In this document: positions 1-12,500 of the stretch, piece after piece
Position numbering within the stretch: the first letter of the stretch is position 1
How the letters are laid out: every line of letters begins with the position of its first letter
From: Whitmania pigra
Lineage: Eukaryota > Annelida > Clitellata > Hirudinida > Haemopidae
Direction: 5' to 3'
Assembly: GCA_021613335.1 (NCBI GenBank)
Contig: JAJTWR010000266.1
Span: 6,133,501-6,197,500, forward strand
DNA length: 64,000 nt
Notes under the pieces: model-generated
The model's database searches: none
The model's input: the letters and a program-made list of their open reading frames with translations, nothing else
What the model was told of the DNA's origin: nothing
Program-made: the position numbers and the translations under genes

Positions 1-757
1 AGGGTATTGCTTCCAGTAATAATTTTCATGTCATCTGATCGGTCTCGAAGATATTGCGTCAGAATATCAGTTGACCTTGTGCAATTGAAGAAACTGTCTT
101 CAACACCGTCAGCATCAGATGAATGAGATGCTTTCAGCTCGTCCACCATTGCCGCATTAGAAGATGCTAATTTGGCTACCAGTTTCTCTTGAAGCTTGAC
201 AACCGTTGGCAACAGATATACCATATTTCTTAACTTCTCTTGGATGCATGCGTTCCACGTGCTTCTTCAAGTTAGATGTTCATATCCTGAACATAGGTTT
301 TTTTTCTGGTGGCAGAGTAGGCATGCATACTTATATGATTTTCCTTTGATTGAAATCTGAACATTTTGTTCAAATACGGCCACGGACTATCTTCACCCTT
401 GTTCCTCTTATCTTCGCTAACGACACTCAAACTGGCTTCAAATGAATCCATACTACGATATATTAAATCTTACATTATTATATGTATATAATATTATATA
501 TTAAATAAGCTTCGGTATGACTAATCCACAATTTCCGATTTAACAAAAACGACCGGCGATAACCACAATAACAAAAGAGCGATGGTCGGAAAGAGGAAGG
601 TTCTCGAACAAACCAAAGAATAACAATCTAGAATTTAAATTTTTTTTTAAATAAATTAAATTAATTTAAAATTTTATTTATGTTACTTTGTAACGTCTTG
701 CGCCAAAAAGGTAACGAATTAAAACGAGTTACATGTAATTCGATACTGCACAACACT
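1..757 (-). mobile_element. hAT/ZBED-like transposon relic
   Basis: Read on the minus strand, about 420-180 gives a degenerate BED-finger-like stretch: a WPYLNKMF motif, then a Lys/His-rich segment ending in an H-x3-H-like pattern, with several stops. The right edge near 757 reads, on the minus strand, as a CAGTGTTG start followed by AGTAAC/GTTAC-rich sequence, a terminus type common in animal hAT elements. The left side runs off the window. I infer a decayed hAT element; no intact transposase domain is visible. Confidence 0.5.
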
Positions 758-1230
758 GATGGCATCTGTGTCAAGCATATTAAAGAACATGACCACAGGC
801 CACCTTTTGATTTTTCGTTTGCAAAAATAGATGCTAGACAAATAATCCTAGTTTTCTATGCCGCTCTCATTTGAATTGCAATCTCTTGTTTTTGTTTCGA
901 ACCCTCTTCAGTCTTATCGTGATGGATTTTAGACAGAAAGATGACCGAATTACCTTTTTGGGAGCGTATGACACAAGTTTTATTGCCATCGAATGTCTCG
1001 TTTATTTTAGAGCAAGGTTCCTATATAGATCATACATGAGTAAGCAATTCTTTTGCCTGATAGGATAACCTGGTTTATGAGCTTCTATATTACCATAATT
1101 GTTTTCGGGTGAGTTCCTTTTGAGGCAACCGTTGATATAATAGAATATTTTTACCATAATCAGACACTCCTCGTCACTGATCAAAAAGAAAACTGTGGTT
1201 GAATTGATCCGCTTGTGCTCGCTTGAGACA
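758..1230. other. intergenic, nothing recognised
   Basis: Only short open frames without family resemblance. No RNA gene or repeat terminus was recognised. Confidence 0.5.
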
Positions 1231-1234
1231 CCGT

Positions 1235-1830
1235 TTAGATATTAGTCAGTTATATCTACAGATTGAGCTTTTACATGAGACATTTAGAGAGGATGACATT
1301 TAGTGAGATTGATATATCGTTGGTGTATTGTCGGTATGTTGATGACATTTTCATATGCGACATATATCTTATCTCTCCTCATATGGCGGGATAAAGCCCA
1401 ATTTTAATGAAGTGAAGGCTAAATTTGAAAGTAATTTTGTGTTGACCTTTATAACAGAGCTCAGTGACATACAGCATACATAAACTCTTGCCTCGACGTC
1501 TTGGTCATTCAAACTTTGTTAAACTCATACGTCAAACCAACTAATGACGGCAGTTGCATGAATGGAATTAGTTTTTTCAAGATAGATATAAGGAACGTGT
1601 GGCATCCAATTTCATATCAAGAAAGTGTGCAATTTCAGACACATAGAACAATTTCGATGCTGAAGTTTGCCTCTTCTGGTTAATAACAACTACATCAACT
1701 CCATAATTGATCAAATTTTGGATGCATTCTTGAATAAGAAAATAGCTTGCAACCAATTAAAAGTTCAAGGAGAGACTTTTGAGAGTGCACGGATTTACTA
1801 CTCTGCCCAAATACATGCCTAATACAAACT
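1235..1830 (+). pseudogene. Penelope-like reverse transcriptase relic
   Basis: Across shifted frames the plus strand carries the reverse-transcriptase box RYVDDIFI (about 1330-1360). It is followed by pieces resembling the thumb region of Penelope-like elements: FLDVLVI-like, then YVKPTND, then a KRSVASNFISR-like stretch and a YSAQ motif near 1800. The order matches the family, but frameshifts and stops break it into pieces. No GIY-YIG endonuclease follows. I read it as a 5'- and 3'-truncated dead copy; assignment to Penelope rather than another reverse transcriptase rests mainly on the YVKPTN-type motif. Confidence 0.6.
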
Positions 1831-1867
1831 GGATGAGAATATATTATGAAAAATAGCATTATAGGTA

Positions 1868-2160
1868 GGAATCGGCCGGGGAATTTCTCTTTAGACCTTG
1901 ACTAAGGTTGATAACCAATGATAGTTAATGAAGGCATAGTAAACACAAGTTTCGCGTTCAGAAATGAGTCCTGCAATTAAGGAATTACAGTCAATTCAAC
2001 AATGAATTTTCATGCAAATATTTGTTTTAAAAAATAGTTTTAAAAAGTTGAATAAATGCAGAAAATTACGCTGTTAATACGTTAGAAAGTGTCATATCTA
2101 AACATTTTTATACCCCTACTCGGTCTAACCCCGGCAATTGAACCCCGGCTCTAATTATAG
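1868..2160 (+). repeat. dispersed repeat R1, copy 1
   Basis: Shares several collinear blocks with 13790-14095: TAGTAAACACAAGTTT, GAGTCCTG, GTTTTAA-AAGTTGAA, CATATCTAAACATTTT, and a tail with repeated CCCCGG words. No coding capacity is seen. It is probably a non-autonomous DNA transposon. Confidence 0.6.
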
Positions 2161-2252
2161 GGAACATCCTTACTTATGACTTTCAAACTTGAAATGTATT
2201 TTAGTTACGTGTCTGTTGTGTAAACGTGTAGGACAAAGTTTATCGGTAAATT

Positions 2253-2320
2253 TTAGCTTTTTTTCTTAGACTTTAAAATGACGGGGAGCCACGGCCCCCT
2301 AAATCCGCCACTGATTGGAC
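2253..2320 (-). repeat. MITE/hAT terminus, CAGTGGCGGATTTAG family
   Basis: On the minus strand this begins CAGTGGCGGATTTAGG and continues to a CCGTCATTTTAAAGTCTAAG segment. The same block is on the plus strand at 17286-17352. A shared terminus at two loci in opposite orientation identifies a dispersed DNA-transposon family. The far end of this copy was not found. Confidence 0.65.
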
Positions 2321-3160
2321 ACACCCGCACTACCATTGCAAGATGCCTTACCACGAAAGCCCAGAGTGGAAGCACTTTTCCAGAAGGAACATGACATTTA
2401 AATATCAAGGAAAATATTGGACGATAATACTGTCGTATTAGATCAAGGTAGTGACCCACAGCTCTGCACATCATGAGGCCTAAAATAAATGTACAAGATG
2501 AGCATTTCGGTCGCATTTTACATGTGTTTGGTGGAAGGCAGACATTTTCAAATTCCCAATTTGGGGCAATGTCGTGATCGAATGAGTGGCTCTGAGTCGG
2601 AAGCTTTTCATTTCCAGAAAAGATCTGTTCTCTACATTAGTATTTTCGCCCCGGGTTGCCCCGAACTCGAAAAACCGCGTTATTCATAGATTTTGTGAAA
2701 ACCCGGAATTTAAAAATTTTCAGCTGTTAGATAAATTTAAGTTTAGACATTGTTCTGAATTTATTTTTTTATTACTTTAGCGTATTGTTGTATTAATTTG
2801 TTAATATATATATCAAAATATATTGCAAGACTGGATGATGATGGTGTAGCCTCAGTCACTGATTGTATGTTACAAGCATCATGATGAAGTTTGGTCGTGA
2901 CACTAACCATCTCTACATTGCTTGTATAGCACATGCCATCTATTTGGTTGCTTGTGACACAAAAAACAGGAAATTAGATGAGAAGAGGACAGCATGGAAA
3001 ATGAGGAAATTGAAGAGTTTACTTGCAACATCTATTTACGTAAAGTATATTAATTATATTAAAATATATTAATTACACAAAATGTATTTAATGATTTTTA
3101 AGTTAAAACCAATAAACAAAGTTTATAAAAATATTATTGACTAGCCTAATTTATTGTTTT
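2321..3160. other. region upstream of GTF2H3, no gene seen
   Basis: AT-rich sequence with short spurious frames. A TTTGCAG splice-acceptor-like site at about 3170 may close a leader intron of the next gene. Otherwise nothing was recognised. Confidence 0.4.
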
Positions 3161-3243
3161 TGTTTGCAGGTTCGTTGGTAAACAACTCGACGACTTTAGG
3201 CTAAAGTAGAACATAACCTGCGAGCTTGACTACAAAAATACTA

Positions 3244-5799
3244 ATGGCTTCTGATCAGGCCAATCTTTTAACTATTGTCTTAGATATGAATCCTGTATGG
3301 TGGGGTCAACTTTTACAAAGAAATCCTGAGGTATGCCAAGCATAAATTTTCATTCGTTAATCATGTGCTACAGTGGTTTTTCAAAACTTAGATTTCATTT
3401 ACAAGATGTGTTGACTCACTCATAGTTGCTTGCAACTCATTTTTAATGCTACATTCGAAAAATAAACTTTGCCTTATAGTCTCTCATGGGGGCCAAAAGT
3501 AAGTATTTTGTAATGCTGTTCTGGCAATGGTTTGAAATTGGCCATTGATTCATTATCAGCCGTTTTGTATATCCGCGCCACCATCAAGAAGAATTAACTG
3601 AGAATTTAATGACCGAAAGGCGTGAGTTCGATGGCCGATGCATTCCATTAGGAGAACTTGATGAAACTGTTAGAGAAGATATTAAAGAAATTGTTTTAAA
3701 TGGTTATTTGATTTTTGTTTGTGTTTATGAAATTTTGCTATCCGTTACTTTAATGTTTTAGACAACAGTGGAGAGTTTTATCCGGATTGTTTGCTTACAG
3801 GAGCCCTGTCAATGGCATTATGCTGTAAAATCTATTTTGGATTATCATTGTCTTACATACAGTCAATAACTTACCTTTGCATTTCTTAAAGATATCAGCA
3901 GGTTACATAAAGAAGCTCATTCTGAAAAGTTTATGTCAAGATTACTGGTAAAATTGTCATTGGTTATACAAATGTCACTAATTCAAAACCATTAATTATT
4001 CTATTCTGGAATATGCATATATGATCAAATATTTCCCATCTGCTAGGTTATAAAAGGATCCAGAGATAACCCGTTACAATACATGGATTTTATGTCGATT
4101 ATTTTTACAGCCCAGAAAATGGTATGCTAATTTATTAGTTCTTAGTATTAAATGTATATATATATATATATATTAAGTATATTTGTGTTTAATTGACACC
4201 ATGTGTTCAGCTGAAGCATGCTAACTGAAATACCCATTTTCATCTATCAATTGGGCACTGGTAGTTTTAGCTTAGGTGTTCAAATCACAGTTCTCAAGAG
4301 TTTTTTTTAAGTCACAAAGCATTTCTGAAGTCACTTGCAATTGCAGTTTTTGCATTCAGATTTTTCAAAAGCCATTGTGGAACACTCTGACATTAACATT
4401 ATGCATTCAGTTATTTGATTTTTGGGATTTTTTCCAGTTTTTTAGAATTCCAATTTCTGCACCAGCTTTAATTGCAATGGACCTTTTTGAATACTCTTTA
4501 TGGTGAATCTGATTTGTAGATATTAGATTTTTTGTTATGGCCTTAAACACTGCCAGCATACGAGTTGGCTCAGAGGGTTGCACTCCTGCAAATGGTGGGG
4601 GAAGCGATGGTCGTTACGTGTCGTGTTCGCAACCCAGCCCACACTGTCAGGGGGCACCCTCAGATTGGAGCGATATACAAATGCTAGATCGATTAAGAAG
4701 TGTCTTTAAATTCCATCCGGATACATAAAGCACTCAAAAAAGATCACCTAAATACAAATAACGGAATGTCAGCATGTCAACCGATTTTGTACTAGACTTT
4801 CTAATCTATAAATGTTTGTTAATCAGTAAAGTTTACAAATTAATGTGAAGCTCAGTTAACAAATTGGAGTACAAAACTTGAATGTTAGTGGCATAACATC
4901 AAATTTCTGCTGTCTTTTACAAAACACTACATGAACTAGATTTAAACATTTTGTTATTGGTGTAGATCCAGTACGGTGTTGTGTCAGTTAAGGCCTTCAT
5001 AAACAGTGGACTCATCTATTTTTATAGTTTTAACATTTTTCAACTTAGTTGAAAATACATGGCATATTATTATTATGGCTATCATAAAGTGATTGTAAGA
5101 ATTATAAATAAGCAAACATTTTGTGGATATTACAAGCTATGATCCTTGTTCAAAGCATAATTAATGCAATATGAAATTAATTTTAAGGGTGTCATCATGG
5201 ATTCCTGCATATTGGACAATGATTCAAATTTCCTCAAACAGGTAAGTTATGGGGCTTATGTTTCTTAAAAATTTTAAGCATAATTTGTGTTAATTTTTAA
5301 AGGCATGTGACATTTTGGGTGGAATATATCTGAAGTTGCCACATCTTTCTGGTTTCTTAGAATACCTTCTGGTAAGAAGTTACTAATTTATTTACAATAA
5401 CATACATTTCTTATAGTGATTCAAATTTTGTAGTATCTTTACATGCCAAGCTGTTCAAGTAGAAGTGCACTGTCATTTCCTCCACATTTGCCTATGGGTG
5501 TCAAAGCTGCCTGTTTCTGTCACAGAACTCTTGTTGATATAGGCTATGTTTGCTCAGTTTGTCTTTCCAGTATGGTTATACTTTTAGAATGTTATATTGT
5601 AACCATGCCAATAACAATTTTGTTTGATTTTTTATTGTAGTTTTCTGTAACTTCAGCCCAATTTGCCCAACTTGCCAGTAAATTTATTTTATTGATCTTT
5701 TAAATATTAAAAAACTAACTTTTAAAGCAATTTTTTTACAGATCTACGTTTAAAGTAAATTTCCACCAAAAAGCAATGAAGAAAAAGCAAAAGAAATGA
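3244..5799 (+). CDS. GTF2H3: TFIIH core subunit p34 (GTF2H3/TFB4)
   Basis: Eleven coding exons with GT-AG introns join in phase: 3244-3330, 3392-3498, 3560-3702, 3762-3824, 3892-3947, 4047-4121, 5188-5241, 5303-5371, 5434-5569, 5641-5677, 5742-5799. They predict 294 residues; the human protein has 308. The start MASDQANLLTIVLD matches the family's von Willebrand A-like domain, with NPVWWGQ as a landmark. Later landmarks are RFVYP, LQYMDFMSIIFTAQK and SCILDNDS. The C-terminus has the C4 zinc finger (CFCHR, then GYVCSVCLSIFC, then PICPTC) and a Lys-rich end. The known role is as structural partner of p44 in TFIIH, in transcription initiation and nucleotide excision repair in the nucleus. The 4122-5187 intron holds a SINE. 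No frame damage is visible, so the gene looks functional. Confidence 0.93.
4555..4735 (+). repeat. tRNA-derived SINE, copy 1 (in GTF2H3 intron 6)
   Basis: The head resembles a tRNA: an A-box-like GTTGGCTCAGAGGGTTG near 4564 and a B-box-like TGTTCGCAACCCA near 4626. It is followed by the family body (CAGCCCACACTG) and a GAGCGATATACAAATG end. It lacks the full LINE-like tail seen in the other copies. Confidence 0.75.
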
Positions 5800-6445
5800 C
5801 TTGCAATGCAAAGTTACTTAAAATTGGCATCATTAGTTACATTGAGAATTTTGCTATGAAAAGAATATTGCAAAAAAAATTGTCAGAAGGAGGAGAGAAA
5901 TCTGATCCAAATTTCAGGCCTTAAGAATTAGCGTTATTTGAAAATCTATAAAGTCAGCCTGCGATCTGTGCATAATTATCAGGACTTGCGTTAGGGAAAT
6001 TGCATTTTGTTATAACAAAAGTTATGCCATTTATCATTCCTTATGTGAACCAGCTGAACATTGTTTTGAGATACTTATATTGTTTAAAGATACATACATT
6101 GTTTGAGATACTTCAGTGGGTTCCACTTATATCAACCTTGGTTAATTCTCCAACCCTATTAATCCTACGTTTTTGAAGTGGGACCTCGTTCCGTGTTCAA
6201 GTTGTGCTGATTTCAGAAATGTCGTCAATTTTTCTATAACAAGAATTTTGTGCCATATAAGCTTGCAGTCAGACCACTCGGGATATGACAGCGCAGATGC
6301 CTGTAGTTGTTTTAGGCTGAGTTCAGCTGTTAATGCATATAGCATTTCTTTGGAAGTTTATGTTAAAATTTAAAACTAAAATATTGTAACAATTGTTGCC
6401 ATCAAAATCTGAATATATAGGGGCAAACGAATGTGAAGTATGAAC
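5800..6445. other. 3' flank of GTF2H3, no gene recognised
   Basis: Contains short open frames, the longest on the minus strand at 6142-6345, without recognisable domains. It probably includes the GTF2H3 3' UTR. Confidence 0.4.
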
Positions 6446-6449
6446 CTCT

Positions 6450-6625
6450 AGTGCAGGTTAGCCGAATGGGTCGAGTGCCCGCATGCGGGGTAGTGGCAAC
6501 GGTCGTAATGTGTCGTGTTCGAAACCCAGCCTGCACTGCCGCCAGTGCTATTGGAAAGGAGCGCTATATAAATGTTTACAAGAAGCGCCTCTGACGCTAT
6601 GCAACATGTGCACATAGGGAATTTT
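6450..6625 (+). repeat. tRNA-derived SINE, copy 2
   Basis: A-box-like GTTAGCCGAATGGGTCGAG, B-box-like TGTTCGAAACCCAGCCTG, a body with GCGCTATATAAATG, then the tail AGCGCCTCTGACGCTATG. The tail matches the 3' end of the LINE that finishes near 12895. Confidence 0.85.
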
Positions 6626-7804
6626 TGAAAAGTTTGGGTTGCAGTCCTAGATTCAACACTACAGGATACCCCGAAGCAGCTGGATTGGTAGAACGGTGCA
6701 ATCAGAGCTTGAAAACGATCATATACAAATTAGTATAAAACAATCTGAAAAGATGGCATCAATTGTTGCCATTTGTTCTGTGGAGTTTAAGAGGAAAGCC
6801 ATCATCGACCACGCATATTAGTTTTTGTATGTTAGTATATGGTACTATTCCTCGAGGACCCTTGTCTGTGCTTTAAAGAATCTTGGATGGGGAACGAATC
6901 TTGCTGCTCAATATTGGCAAGAAACCAGAAGAATATCTGAGGACCCTCAAAAAAAATCTGGATTTCGCAAAAGAGAACTCTGATTATTATTCCCATATTG
7001 AACAAGACAAGTACGCTCATAATTACCTCCTAAGAAGCATTGATAGAAAATATCAGGTAGAAAACAAAATTGTAATTTTAGCACCAAATGCGGGGGGGGG
7101 GCAAATTTTTTAACCGAAGACAATGGCCAGGAATAATCAGCCGGTCATTCATTTTGTGTGGCTCGAATATGTTGTATTAGATTGGACAATGAAGACAAAA
7201 TGAGCCGATAACGAAAAATACGTTATCGTCTTTGTGAAGGAAAGTACAGTGCTAGAAAAAATTTTACGACAGTCCCCATTTTTTGTAATAACTTAAGTTT
7301 AAATTATCGTCCGAAACTCAAATTTAGAAGAACTGTGTAATATACTTAAAGAACATAACTCGTATATTTTTTTCACTTTGATCAAGAATTAAGCGCAAAT
7401 TCCTCAAAAATCCATTTTTGTGCACAGAAATATTGTTACGACAGGTTACATATAAACTCATGAATGGACTCCTGGTAATATGCTCTGGTTGCCTTGGAAG
7501 CATGACTAGGGGCATTATCCTGCTGAAATTCATGTTGTTTTGTTTCAGCAAAAGGAAGGAGATGGTCCTTGAGCATTTTGATGTACTTCTGAGAGTCCTG
7601 CCTCCCTTTCAAAATCACCAGTTCAGTCCTCCCAAATGCTGAAATTCCTCCCCAGACCATCACAGAGCCTCCTCCGTGTTTTCTGTTATAAAAAACCTCT
7701 TTCTTTTCTGAGATCATGCCAGTAATATTTATAGCCGTCTGGCCCATCAAGGTTGAATTTTTTTTCTTCTGTGAAAATTAAGCGTTCCCATCTTTCGTTG
7801 TAGC

Positions 7805-8976
7805 CAGGGGCGCAACTAGGGGGGGGGGCAATAGGAGAGACCCTGCAATTTTTCCAAATCCGATGAGTTTTTTTTTTTGGTGGGGGGGGGGGGGATAAGG
7901 GGATTTAACTGGTTTGAAACTTTGAGACAGAAGATAGTCAAACTCATAATAATAATAATCTGTTCTATCTTTAATTCTTTATTAATTATAATTGGTAGTT
8001 TTGATTTAAACAGTTTCAAACATTTTTCGACTGCGTCGGGCTTTCGTCCTTTTTCTAAACTTGAGCCCCCCCCCCCCCCCCCCCCACAGCATTTTTCGCT
8101 GGTTATCTGATCATCAGAATACCAGTCATTTTGACAACCCTGCCTTGGCTGCTCTTGATGCTTTGCAGAATGGCACAATGACTCCCGAGCTTTCGGAGTT
8201 CTGCAGCCTTCATAGAAAAGACGCTGAAACTGTGCAAAGACAGTTCCTATTCACATCGACAAGTTTACGTGCTGATGAGTCTGATCCCAATGCATGTATC
8301 GAACTTTAAAATCTTTTCTGTGCCACAAGCATTCAGCCCGAGTTGCATTATATGCTCGATGTTGCTCTTACTCAGCCATTTACGTCTTCAGATGCAGAAA
8401 GGGCATTTTCTAAACTTCGCCTTATTAAAAGTCATCTCAGGACGACTATGTCTGCCTGTCGTTTGCAAAGTTTATTGAGAATATCTGCGAACAAAACAAC
8501 TACTGCATTTCTTCCTTGAAATGAAATGGAGAACAGATTTTCACAGACTGATCGAAAAATTATTTTGTAACTGCAAACACATCAAAATGTAATTTAGACT
8601 ACAACATTTCAAAATTGTTTTAAACTGTTTAGGATCATAACTTTATACATAATTTAGATTAGGTGAAATGTTTAGGATATGAATCATATCATATTACAAT
8701 TTTAAACATATCATAAACTTTTTTTTTACAGTTGCTTTAACTGGCTTGAAACTTTGAAACAGAAGATAGTCAAGCTCCTTAATAAATTATTAAAGATACA
8801 AAAAAAGACTGCAGACTTATAAATAAAAACTTATAATAATAATATGTTCTATCTTTAATTCTTTATTAATTAAAATTAGTAGTATTGATTTGAACAGTTT
8901 AAAAAATTTTTCGACTGCGTCAGGCTTTTCTAAACTTGAGCCCCCCCCCCAGCATTTTTCGCTGGTTGCGCCCCTG
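7805..8976 (+). mobile_element. hAT element inside the Tc1 copy, 8-bp target duplication
   Basis: It starts CAGGGGCGCAACTAGG and ends GGTTGCGCCCCTG, giving a 12-bp terminal inverted repeat. GTTGTAGC lies immediately on both sides (7797-7804 and 8977-8984), an exact 8-bp duplication as expected for hAT. Between 8100 and 8520 the plus strand encodes the transposase C-terminal dimerisation region in shifted frames, with FTSSDAERAFSKLRLIK as the hallmark. The upstream catalytic part is missing. Long G and C homopolymers sit at about 7821-7893 and 8068-8085. An internal segment of about 200 bp is duplicated (7900-8098 and 8737-8968). Confidence 0.9.
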
Positions 8977-9564
8977 GTTGTAGCTGACCATCTCTTTGGC
9001 CCAGAAGAGGCGTTTTTTCTTGTGATGGACTTTCAACGCTGGAGCTCGCTTTCGCATTTCGTATCTCTGCTGTCCACTTGAATTAAGATAATTGCAGACT
9101 GTCCTAACATGGACATCCAAATCCAGCTTATCTTATAGCTGTTTACACGAATATTCTCCTTGTGAAGCCTCCCTGATGAGGCGTCTCTGAATCTGATTCG
9201 AGAGTTTTTTCGGTCTTCCGCCCTTGTATTTCTTCCCATATGAGTCTGGATCATCCAAATAACATTTGATGACAGTTCTTGACCTATTCAACTCATTTGC
9301 AATCTTTTTTATTCAATAGTTTGCCTTCCCCAAGGCCTTAACTTGTCCTCTTTCTCCTTCTGTCAAACCTGCTTTCTTTTCCGTGATGAAATGAATGTAA
9401 AAGGAAGTTTTGAATTTCACACTCCTTTACATAGCCTTCTTAATGACAATTTAATGTTTGATCCTTCTAATGAGACTTTGAAATTGATGAAACGAGTCCA
9501 AACCGGAAACTGTCGTAATAATATTTCCAGGCCAAAAATGGTTCATTTGCATAATTTTGTTCTG

Positions 9565-12500
9565 CGGGCGATAAGTGCGGTTGTTTTTGTTTAAGCTCTC
9601 GCGTTTAGGCAATTAAAACTCGATTTAAAGCCAATTCTTCGAATTGTCTTTATCTGTTGCTCGTGCCCCCTGCCGTTAGCCTGTCTTTCGGTGAACAACT
9701 TACTTTTTTCCGAGGTAAATAAAAGGGGCAAACATCTTGCGTCGGCGAGTTACGTCGCGTGTTTTGATTTCTTCCTGGATTATCACCCGCCTTGTTATTG
9801 TTGACCGCATCTACATGGCCGTTATCCGGTACACCAGCGAAGACTTGTTTTCGCTCCTCCCTCCAAAGGATGGCCTCAAAATCGCGAGAGAGGTGAGGAA
9901 AACTTTATTCTCTCACAATATCTGGAATCCATGCCAGTCTCGCTCACGAGTTTACAACGAGCTTAGTCGCAAGAAGGCCTCCAAGCGCCGCGCCTCGTTG
10001 AAACTGGGCCTATTAAATGCGCGCTCAGCCGTAAACAAAGCCGCTCTCATTCAAGACAGTCTATGCGATGGGGCCCTGGACATCTTTGCCCTAACGGAGA
10101 CTTGGATAGCTTCAGACGCTCCCACTTGCATCACTAACAGCCTTGCCCCAGACGGCTTCACCACAATCCACCAACATCGCGGCCCCTCCAACGGCAAAAG
10201 AGGGGGCGGCATTGCTGTCATCCACCGCCAGGACCTCAAACCCCCAAAATAGAGCGGGGTTCTGCTGAATTCGAAGTTCTCAACCTCAAATTCAACACCC
10301 GCAAATCATCATTCATAATCTCATCCATCTACCGCCCTCCCGGGCCCGTCACTCTCTCATTCCTAGCCGCTTTCGAAGAACATATCGACTTCATCTCATC
10401 GCACGACATCCCCTTCGTCATCTGCGGCGACTTCAACGCACCTGGCACAGGGACAAGGATCCACCACCTCCTGGAGGAATCAATCGAGTCTCACGGACTC
10501 ACACAGCATGTCGCCGCCCCAACCCACACCCATGGCCACACACTCGATCTTCTCATCACGTCATCATCTCACAACCTACTCTCCAATATAAATATAATTG
10601 ATGTGACGTATTCCGATCATCATCTCATATCGTCCAATATCTCAGTGGAGAAACCCCAACCCTCGGTCCGTGCCATTCACCGTCGCCGACTCAACAGCAT
10701 TGACTGGGACACCTTCGAGAGGGACCTCCACTCAGTCTCCGAAGAGCTCCACTCATGCGACCTCGACGCCGAAGGGTTCGCCACTCTCCTCAACAGAAAG
10801 CTAGAGCATATCCTCGACGAACATGCCCCCTTCAAGAAGCTGACCGTCCGCGTGGGCCAGTACTCAAACAACCAGCTCTCCAACGAAGCTATCGAAGCCA
10901 AGAAACGTTGCCGACGCTTGGAACGTCTATATCTTCGCAAACGTACATCAGCTACAAAACAGGAGTACAAATCCGCAAAGGATGCCGCCAGGCTGGCCAT
11001 CCTCAACTCCAGGGCATCTTCTATCAAGGAGGAACTCAGCTCCAACGCCAATCCACGTTCCATGTGGCGTTCGCTTCATAGCCTATTGCACAGCAACCCT
11101 CGTCAACACTACTCCGACGCTGAGTGCCAGTCTCTCGTCACCTCATTCAATGCATTTTTCATCTCAAAAATAGCCAACATTCATCAGTCAATCGCCAATA
11201 CACTTTCTTTATCATCTATCTCATCCCTTCTCAGCCAGGCAGTTCACCGGCACGCCTCTTTCAACTCTCCCTCCTGTCTCGCCTATAGAAGTCTTGAAAG
11301 CCATTCGAGCTCTGCCCAACAAAACCTCCCCGCTAGATCCTTTCCCAACCTCTCTCCTAAAAAAGTACTCTCCCATTCTAGCTCCAACCCTCTCCAAACT
11401 CGCTAACATTTCCTTCAGCTCCGGCGTCTTCCCTTCCATCTTTAAGCGCGCGCAGGTACTCCCCTTGTTAAAAAAGCCAGGCCTCGACCCTAGCTCCCCG
11501 TCTAATTACAGACCAATCTCCAACCTTTCTCTACTATATCAAAACTACTAGAAAGGCTCACCCTTTCTAGAATCAGTCCCCATATTACTAAGTCCTCTAA
11601 CTTCTCTCTATTCCAATCCGCCTACAGACCTGGTTTCTCCACAGAGACCGCTCTTTCCCATATTTTCAACAATATATCTCACATTTGTGGAAATCGTAAC
11701 TGCGCCGTTATGGTCGGTCTAGACCTATCGGCAGCCTTCGACACCATCAACCATAGCATACTGTTAGACAGACTCCGCTCCGACTTCGGCATCGAAGGCC
11801 TCGCACTTTCTTGGCTTCAATCTTACCTCTCCAATAGATCCCAATACGTCAAGCGGGCTGCCATACTTCCTCTTCTGTTGATCTCCTTGCTGGAGTCCCC
11901 CAGGGCTCCGTCCTGGGACCCCTACTTTTCACAACCTACACTTCACCCCTGTCTGACATCGTTAAAAATTTTGACGTGTCCTTCCACCAATACGCGGATG
12001 ACACGAGTCTCTACTCTGTCCTCTCCAGCGACAACGTCTCTGCTCAATTAGACAATCTGCGAAGGTGCACAGACGCCATTAACGACTGGCACCTCGTAAA
12101 CTTCCTTCAACTCAACCCTCAAAAGTCCGAAATAATGTTCATCGGCACTCCTCTTCAACTGAGAAACCTATCCCCTCCATCTTCAATTACTATCGCTGGC
12201 ACCCTTCTCCCTTCTTCTTCTACTCTAAAACTTCTCGGCGTTACTTTTGATTCCCATCTCAGCTTTAAACAGCATGCCTCCTCCATAGCAAAATCTTGCA
12301 ATCATCTCATCTGGGCTATACGACACATCCGCCCACTCCTCTCGGTTGACATGACTGCTGCTCTCGCCCGCTGCCTGGTCCTCTCCCGCCTTGACTACTG
12401 CAACTCCCTCCTGTATGGCGCTCCAGCCTCTCTTACCCTCTCCTTTCAGCGCATTCAAAACAAGTTAGCCAAACTTGTTCTTCTTAATCCCTATCTCACC

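Noticed and set aside
6142..6345. 67-codon minus-strand frame with protein-like composition
   Set aside because: Could be a transposon fragment, but no motif allows assignment.
6450..6550. Possible functional tRNA gene
   Set aside because: A- and B-box-like words are present, but the cloverleaf is not complete and the unit continues into a SINE body and tail present in several copies.
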